Origin: Symbiodinium sp. CCMP2592
Lineage: Eukaryota > Sar > Dinophyceae > Suessiales > Symbiodiniaceae
Reading direction: 5' to 3'
NCBI GenBank assembly: GCA_905221615.1
Contig: CAJNDT010005423.1
Span: forward strand, 335,001-399,000
DNA: 64,000 bases
Shown: one piece after another, positions 60,301 to 64,000 of the stretch
Layout of the letters: the number at the start of each line of letters is the position of its first letter
Numbering within the stretch: position 1 is the first letter of the stretch
Translations under genes and position numbers: made by a program
The notes under the pieces: model-generated
Told to the model about the DNA's origin: nothing
The model's database searches: none
Seen by the model: the letters and a program-made list of their open reading frames with translations, nothing else

Positions 60301-60697
60301 AGACGTCGGACTAAGTGAGGAGTCGGCAAAGCAGCTACGTAGTTGGCATGCTTACAAGGTGCGATCAGTGCTGAACTTGCCAGCACATACCAGCCGCATC
60401 ACCACTAAGGATCTCTTCCAGCTTTATAGCATTCAGGACCCGGTTCAAGCGATGCAGATCAAGCTAAGGAAGAGACTCCGCAAACTTGAGCGACGCGCAG
60501 CCAGAAGCCCAGACATCACAACCGAGCACTCGGTTTTGCAAGTCATCCGGGACAAGCTGTACTTCCTATCACAACTCCCTGAAGCAGCTGAACACCCTAT
60601 AGCCCTACATGCGTGCACACTCTGCGATGCCTCGATCCTTCGAGACAGCAAATGGACTACATTTACACAAGTCGCGAGTGCATCCAGCCAGCATTGA
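57320..60697 (+). mobile_element. Non-LTR retrotransposon (LINE) endonuclease-reverse transcriptase, 1125 aa
   Basis: A real ATG at 57320 opens 1125 codons. Residues about 83-350 are an apurinic/apyrimidinic-type endonuclease: ISWNAG (N89), LILQETHW (E120), VAGDFNT (D256, N258), SQIDFI (D318) and GGHYPL (H350). Residues about 620-900 are a reverse transcriptase: DADLCLIPKPGKPSDKPANL, FALDLSQAFDTVSRQ with D745, TAGIKQGCKLAP, and GYADDLTLH with D841-D842. All catalytic residues are intact, so the enzyme core looks functional. A thumb-like and C-terminal region follows, and the frame stops inside a C2H2 finger (C1099, C1102) that resumes in the ORF starting at 60609. Endonuclease plus RT with no LTR fits target-primed reverse transcription. 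It shares the direction of the host genes. Confidence 0.93.
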
Positions 60698-61577
60698 CCG
60701 ATTTGTACCATCAAGCTTCGATCGACAACTCCACGCGGTGGATGGGATGCCGCAATGCGCCGCTTGCATGCGCAAATTTCATCAATGGAAAGGTCTTCGT
60801 GACCACTTGTTGTCGGGAGCATGCCCGGAACCCCAGAAGCTTCGAACTCTGAACGCGACGGAAAAACTCTCAAGTCATCCTGAGGTAAGGATCCTTTCTC
60901 AGCTGCGACAGGACATTGCTCAGCTCCCACAACATCGAATAGCGGTGCTCTCAAAGACAGCGGAGGCCCGGGTCCTGATCCATCGGTGCCTCACGTGTGA
61001 CTTCTGGACTTTCGATCACACCAAAGTCAAGTCACACTTCCGTCAGGCGCATCCTAAGGACTGGTCAAGGCTACACAAGCGTGCAGTCTCTATATGCCAG
61101 GGCTTCTCGCCCCACCTTGCCAAGGGACACCCGTGCTCCTTCTGCGGTTACAAGGTTTACGATCGCAGACTGCACCCGGAGCAATGCCCCGTGCTTTATC
61201 AGGTTAGCACGCAGTGGCTGCGAGGGCAACCGGAGGTGGAGGAAGCTGTTATGGCTCCCCCCTCCAAGCCCCAAGAGAAGTCACTAGCCCACTTCTTTAG
61301 GGCACGGTCGAATGGCACAGCCTCAAATCAGGGCCTATGTCAACTTCCAATTGACTATAGGCTTCTCACGCACGGGCGCCCTGCGTTGCCCTCGAGGACG
61401 AAGCTGGGCCGGAATGCATCACCTAACGATGATGCTAGCGAATTCGTTGCAAGAAAAGCATGTAGACATTCCTGGAGATGGACAGGTTCAAGGCCGCTGA
61501 GGCCTTTTCCGGGAGCCTGTAGTCGTCAGAGATCCAAACCTGAGAGTTTGCATCCGCAGGGTCCTCCGGCCAAATAG
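60609..61577 (+). mobile_element. Zinc-finger C-terminal part of the LINE protein, in a shifted frame
   Basis: This frame overlaps the end of the endonuclease-RT ORF. It completes the finger started there (GLHLHKSRVH supplies the histidines) and adds CAACMRKFHQWKGLRDHL, CLTCDFWTFDHTKVKSHFRQ and CSFCGYKVYDRRLHPEQC, giving three more Cys/His modules. It ends at 61577. In its family this part would be the C-terminal extension of the polymerase protein, probably nucleic-acid binding. The junction near 60632-60636 needs a gain of one base or loss of two relative to a single frame. That may be a mutation, a sequencing error or programmed frameshifting. The last 143 bases overlap the minus-strand protease-like ORF. 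Confidence 0.8.
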
Positions 61578-62208
61578 CGCGGTAGTGCCCAGAAGCAAGG
61601 GAGTCCCCAAAGTGGGCAACTCCTGCTATGACCTGATAAAGACGCTGGGTTCGAACGTCGCTTGAGGTCCATACGGGCACCGTGGCGCGGCCTGTCCAAA
61701 GGCATGGCTGAGTGTTCTTGACTCCATCCTGCCAGCGGCAAATCACAATCGCTAGGAGTTCAGGTGACCAGACAAGCGCACGGGTAAAGGTCTGGGATTC
61801 CCACAACCGTAAGCAAGTCGATAATGACAAGGGGCCGGACGGGAGGGGAAGGAGGAGAGGGCTGACTCCCACGTCTGAATCCTCAACCTCACCATCTGTA
61901 CGACCCTGCCACTGTGTTTGTTGAAGGGAGCCTAAAGGCTTAGACTGCATATGTAGAAGCAGCTCTGAAACGTCGTGCTGTCTGCCATCCAGTCGCCAGC
62001 CTGAAATGGCATGGCGAAATTCAAACAGGCCGAACAGGTTCAGTAATCTGGGGGCTCTCTCGTCTCCTAGATGGGACAGGACGGACTGGAAAGCACCTAG
62101 ATCATACCCAAAACTCGAGATCTGATGCAGAGCCTGGAACAGAGCATTAGCGTAACACGAGTTTGACGTGTTAGTCAGAGCGCGCTGGTGCACTCCTTCT
62201 GGTCGCAT
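61435..62208 (-). CDS. Ubiquitin-specific-protease-like cysteine peptidase (257 aa), antisense at the LINE 3' end
   Basis: An intact intronless ORF starting at ATG 62208 on the minus strand. Residues 11-25 read LTNTSNSCYANALFQ, matching the USP Cys box (catalytic C18, oxyanion N13). The C-terminus reads GDSLASGHYRAIW (H208), then VWISDDYRLPEKA (acidic D228/D229) and NVYMLFLQRIR, matching the USP His box and the YMLFYxR-type end. All triad residues are present. At 257 residues it is short for the family, with a reduced fingers region. USPs remove ubiquitin from proteins. It overlaps the LINE zinc-finger ORF by 143 bases tail to tail, and another ORF starts 192 bp beyond its ATG on the opposite strand. 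It may be a passenger gene of a mobile element or an intronless host retrogene. Confidence 0.8.
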   Translation of the reverse strand: MRPEGVHQRALTNTSNSCYANALFQALHQISSFGYDLGAFQSVLSHLGDERAPRLLNLFGLFEFRHAISGWRLDGRQHDVSELLLHMQSKPLGSLQQTQWQGRTDGEVEDSDVGVSPLLLPLPSGPLSLSTCLRLWESQTFTRALVWSPELLAIVICRWQDGVKNTQPCLWTGRATVPVWTSSDVRTQRLYQVIAGVAHFGDSLASGHYRAIWPEDPADANSQVWISDDYRLPEKASAALNLSISRNVYMLFLQRIR

Positions 62209-62399
62209 TACCGCATGTCCAGGGGACTGCGAAATGGACTCCTGCTTGTCTGTCGGGGGTTGACGAGCTGTGCTCGACGCCTCACGTCAAGGCCAAGTGC
62301 GTCATGAGCGCACGCGGACATGCACACACCGTAATTCCTTTTCCTCTCAATCAGCTCGCGCTCTTTTTGTATAGCTTCCAATCCGACTACTAGGCCGGC

Positions 62400-63194
62400 A
62401 TGACCGCTTCCCCTGTCGCAGTCAAGAGTCCGGAGCACAAACGCTCCCGAAACGGCACGGACTTTGATGACGCTTCGGGAATGGATTTTTCAGAAGAACC
62501 TCCTCTCGAGTCTCTCTCGCCTGCGGCCAAGGCCGCTGCCCTGCCGAGGCAACAGGACCAGCCGCGCCGCAAATCTGTCCCGAGACAGAAAGGACCTGGG
62601 GCGGTCCAAGGGCTCGGGCAAGGCACCCAGCCTCGAGCACAATCAGGTGCCATCCAGGCGCTGAGCCCGGAAGAGCTTACCAAAGCATTCCTTGTGCACG
62701 ACGACCAAATGAGTCTACTACAACACCAGCTGTCATTGGTGTACAAACTTCCCCAAGACCACCAACTTTCGAAGGCATTAGTTGCGTCCGTGAAATCCTG
62801 GCAGGGAGGTTTGAAGAAGCTGCGCCAAGGAGAACCTCACCCCGAGGGATCGTGCTCAAATGCAGTCTCCCTAGTTCTTCTCCACGAACTGACCAAGGGC
62901 AACCCCCCAGAACACGTGGACAAGACGGAGTACGGCAAGCTACTGAAGGTGGTTGACTCCATGATCAACATCACCACAGACAAGACCAAGCTGGCACAGG
63001 ACATAGTGCACTGCTCAGCTAAGCCAAACAAGCTCAAAACGCACGTTATCCTTGATTTCAGGGTGGCCATCTACTCAGACCTTCTGCCATACCTCTCCCT
63101 TCTCGCCTCCCTCTTTGACTCCCACGACGGCTTTGAGCGCCTGGGAAGAAAGGCGCCGGGAGGACTGGCTCGCAAGGCTCGAGGCCGCCCCTGA
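62400..63194 (+). CDS. ORF1-like protein of a second retroelement (264 aa), frameshifted at the end
   Basis: The ATG at 62400 opens a frame with a charged, Pro/Ser/Arg-rich N-terminus (KSPEHKRSRNGTDFDDASGM) and a helical core (LSPEELTKAFLVHDDQMSLL, SKALVASVKSWQGGLKKLRQ, DFRVAIYSDLLPYLSLLASL). Near 63135 the natural continuation (EERRREDWLARLEAAPEFGL) shifts into another frame, ending at 63243. Short frames continue to about 63420. Size, composition and position beside a LINE suggest ORF1 of another copy arranged head to tail, but no RNA-recognition motif or CCHC knuckle is visible. It starts 192 bp from the start of the divergent protease-like ORF, so both could share a promoter region. Confidence 0.5.
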   Translation: MTASPVAVKSPEHKRSRNGTDFDDASGMDFSEEPPLESLSPAAKAAALPRQQDQPRRKSVPRQKGPGAVQGLGQGTQPRAQSGAIQALSPEELTKAFLVHDDQMSLLQHQLSLVYKLPQDHQLSKALVASVKSWQGGLKKLRQGEPHPEGSCSNAVSLVLLHELTKGNPPEHVDKTEYGKLLKVVDSMINITTDKTKLAQDIVHCSAKPNKLKTHVILDFRVAIYSDLLPYLSLLASLFDSHDGFERLGRKAPGGLARKARGRP

Positions 63195-63419
63195 GTTTGG
63201 CCTAGTTGAAGCACACAGTGCACTAACTCCTCAGCACAGCTGATGACCTGGTCAGTCTTGCACATTTGATACCTTCGTACAGGGTGCCTAGCATCGCCAC
63301 GCTGATTCTTTCAACAAAGTTCCAGCTGCGCATCAAAACGCAGGGGGACCTTTGAGAGCAGTTCATACCGATCTACTCAACTTCCTGAGCGCGCCAGCCT
63401 GGCTCGAGCCTCTAGCATC

Positions 63420-63689
63420 ATGGATCTCACACTTTTTGCGGACCTACCGGGTCCTGATCAAGTCCCACACTTTCTGAATCTGGTACATCAGCTGGACGAG
63501 ATTCTCAAGCGTAAGGCCTCGCAACTATACACAGACCCTGGCTCGGCGTCTTCTACCAGCTCTCAGTCTGCTGAACGATGCACTCTGCCCTCGGGCAAGG
63601 CTCGTCCTCCTACACCGCCAGCTCCCAAACATCGACGAACTGACGAGGCTCCGGAACAGGACACTAAGAAAGCATCTTCAGAGACCTAG
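63420..63689 (+). CDS. Small ORF (89 aa) after the ORF1-like frame
   Basis: An ATG at 63420 opens FADLPGPDQVPHFLNLVHQL and a Ser/Pro/Lys-rich tail ending ...TKKASSET. It is in the same frame as the start of the 264-aa ORF and may be the detached C-terminal part of that protein. An overlapping frame here (NFLSAPAWLEPLASSWISHF, about 63380-63440) also looks protein-like, so which is read is unclear. No family is recognised. Confidence 0.35.
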   Translation: MDLTLFADLPGPDQVPHFLNLVHQLDEILKRKASQLYTDPGSASSTSSQSAERCTLPSGKARPPTPPAPKHRRTDEAPEQDTKKASSET

Positions 63690-63858
63690 GCACTGCCGGT
63701 GGAGCCAGCTACCAGAGAGCAAAACTAATTGCCATGCGTTTTCCTGCATCTGCACTCAGCTGCTTTGTAACTAGGTCACAGGGCTCAAGCTACCAGTGGC
63801 AGGTAGCACACAGTGCAGCACGGATTCGTCACAGACGATATCTCCCACTCACGCTGGG

Positions 63859-64000
63859 ATGTATCGTGCTCCCTATCCTGATGGAGTGCATGAGGCTCTT
63901 GGTCGGAGCCACATGCCTGGACTTCGACGACCAGTCGACCCCCAAGTGACGGCCGCCATCTCGCCAGAGCTTTCAGGCGAGAGCATCGCTAAGGGATACG
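63859..64000 (+). CDS. Open frame running off the window
   Basis: An ATG at 63859 opens a frame reading MYRAPYPDGVHEALGRSHMP that stays open to the last base (47 codons). It may be the start or an internal part of the next retroelement ORF. It competes with another frame, 63734-63949, whose Leu-rich product looks less natural. No domain is visible in so short a stretch. Confidence 0.3.
   Translation, partial: MYRAPYPDGVHEALGRSHMPGLRRPVDPQVTAAISPELSGESIAKGY

Noticed and set aside
1..64000. CRISPR arrays, rRNA genes, bacterial promoters or ribosome-binding sites
   Set aside because: None found. The gene structure is eukaryotic, with many introns and trans-splicing relics.

Overview
The window looks like nuclear DNA of a dinoflagellate. 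Two relics of the dinoflagellate spliced leader (19 of its 22 bases at 46930, the full leader at 49416) lie in front of two related ORFs. Host genes are cut into many small exons, some no bigger than one protein repeat, by introns whose borders often do not look like GT-AG. All host genes I can identify run on the + strand. Mobile-element debris, microsatellites and low-complexity DNA fill introns and gaps. I see no bacterial operons, rRNA, convincing tRNA or CRISPR.

Layout. 1.66-4.43 kb: a MORN-repeat gene with about one repeat per exon. 6.64-8.22 kb: an AT-rich low-complexity island whose strand bias flips near 7.5 kb. 9.4-13.4 kb: scattered short exon-like frames, including a lysine-rich start at 10587 that may belong to the next gene. 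14.5-23.1 kb: a twin-cassette ABCF ATPase; one of its introns holds a minus-strand reverse-transcriptase-like fragment, and another a minus-strand fragment with an HxD motif. 23.4-27.0 kb: a decayed element bounded by two copies of a roughly 305-bp direct repeat. 28.6-37.6 kb: the epsilon subunit of the AP-4 vesicle-coat adaptor. 40.96-43.73 kb: an uninterrupted 921-codon ORF for a secreted, glycosylated, cysteine-rich coiled-coil protein. 43.8-46.8 and 52.2-52.5 kb: more coiled-coil exons, either the same gene or its neighbour.

46.9-52.1 kb is a GC-rich, (GA)n-studded block holding two diverged copies of an unrecognised gene family. Each copy begins with a spliced-leader relic sitting on a (GA)n tract and encodes a Cys/His module, a basic helical core, an acidic stretch and an Arg/Pro/Ser-rich tail. 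This is the most unusual locus in the window.

53-56 kb has more unassigned coiled-coil exons, then a microsatellite cluster (56.4-57.03 kb). The right end is retrotransposon territory. A LINE-type ORF with an apurinic endonuclease and reverse transcriptase (57320-60697) continues after a frameshift into a zinc-finger tail (to 61577). An intact minus-strand ORF for a ubiquitin-specific-protease-like domain (61435-62208) overlaps its 3' end. A second set of + strand ORFs, possibly an ORF1-like region, starts at 62400 and runs off the window.

Exon borders of the split genes are approximate, because only conserved protein segments could be followed by eye.
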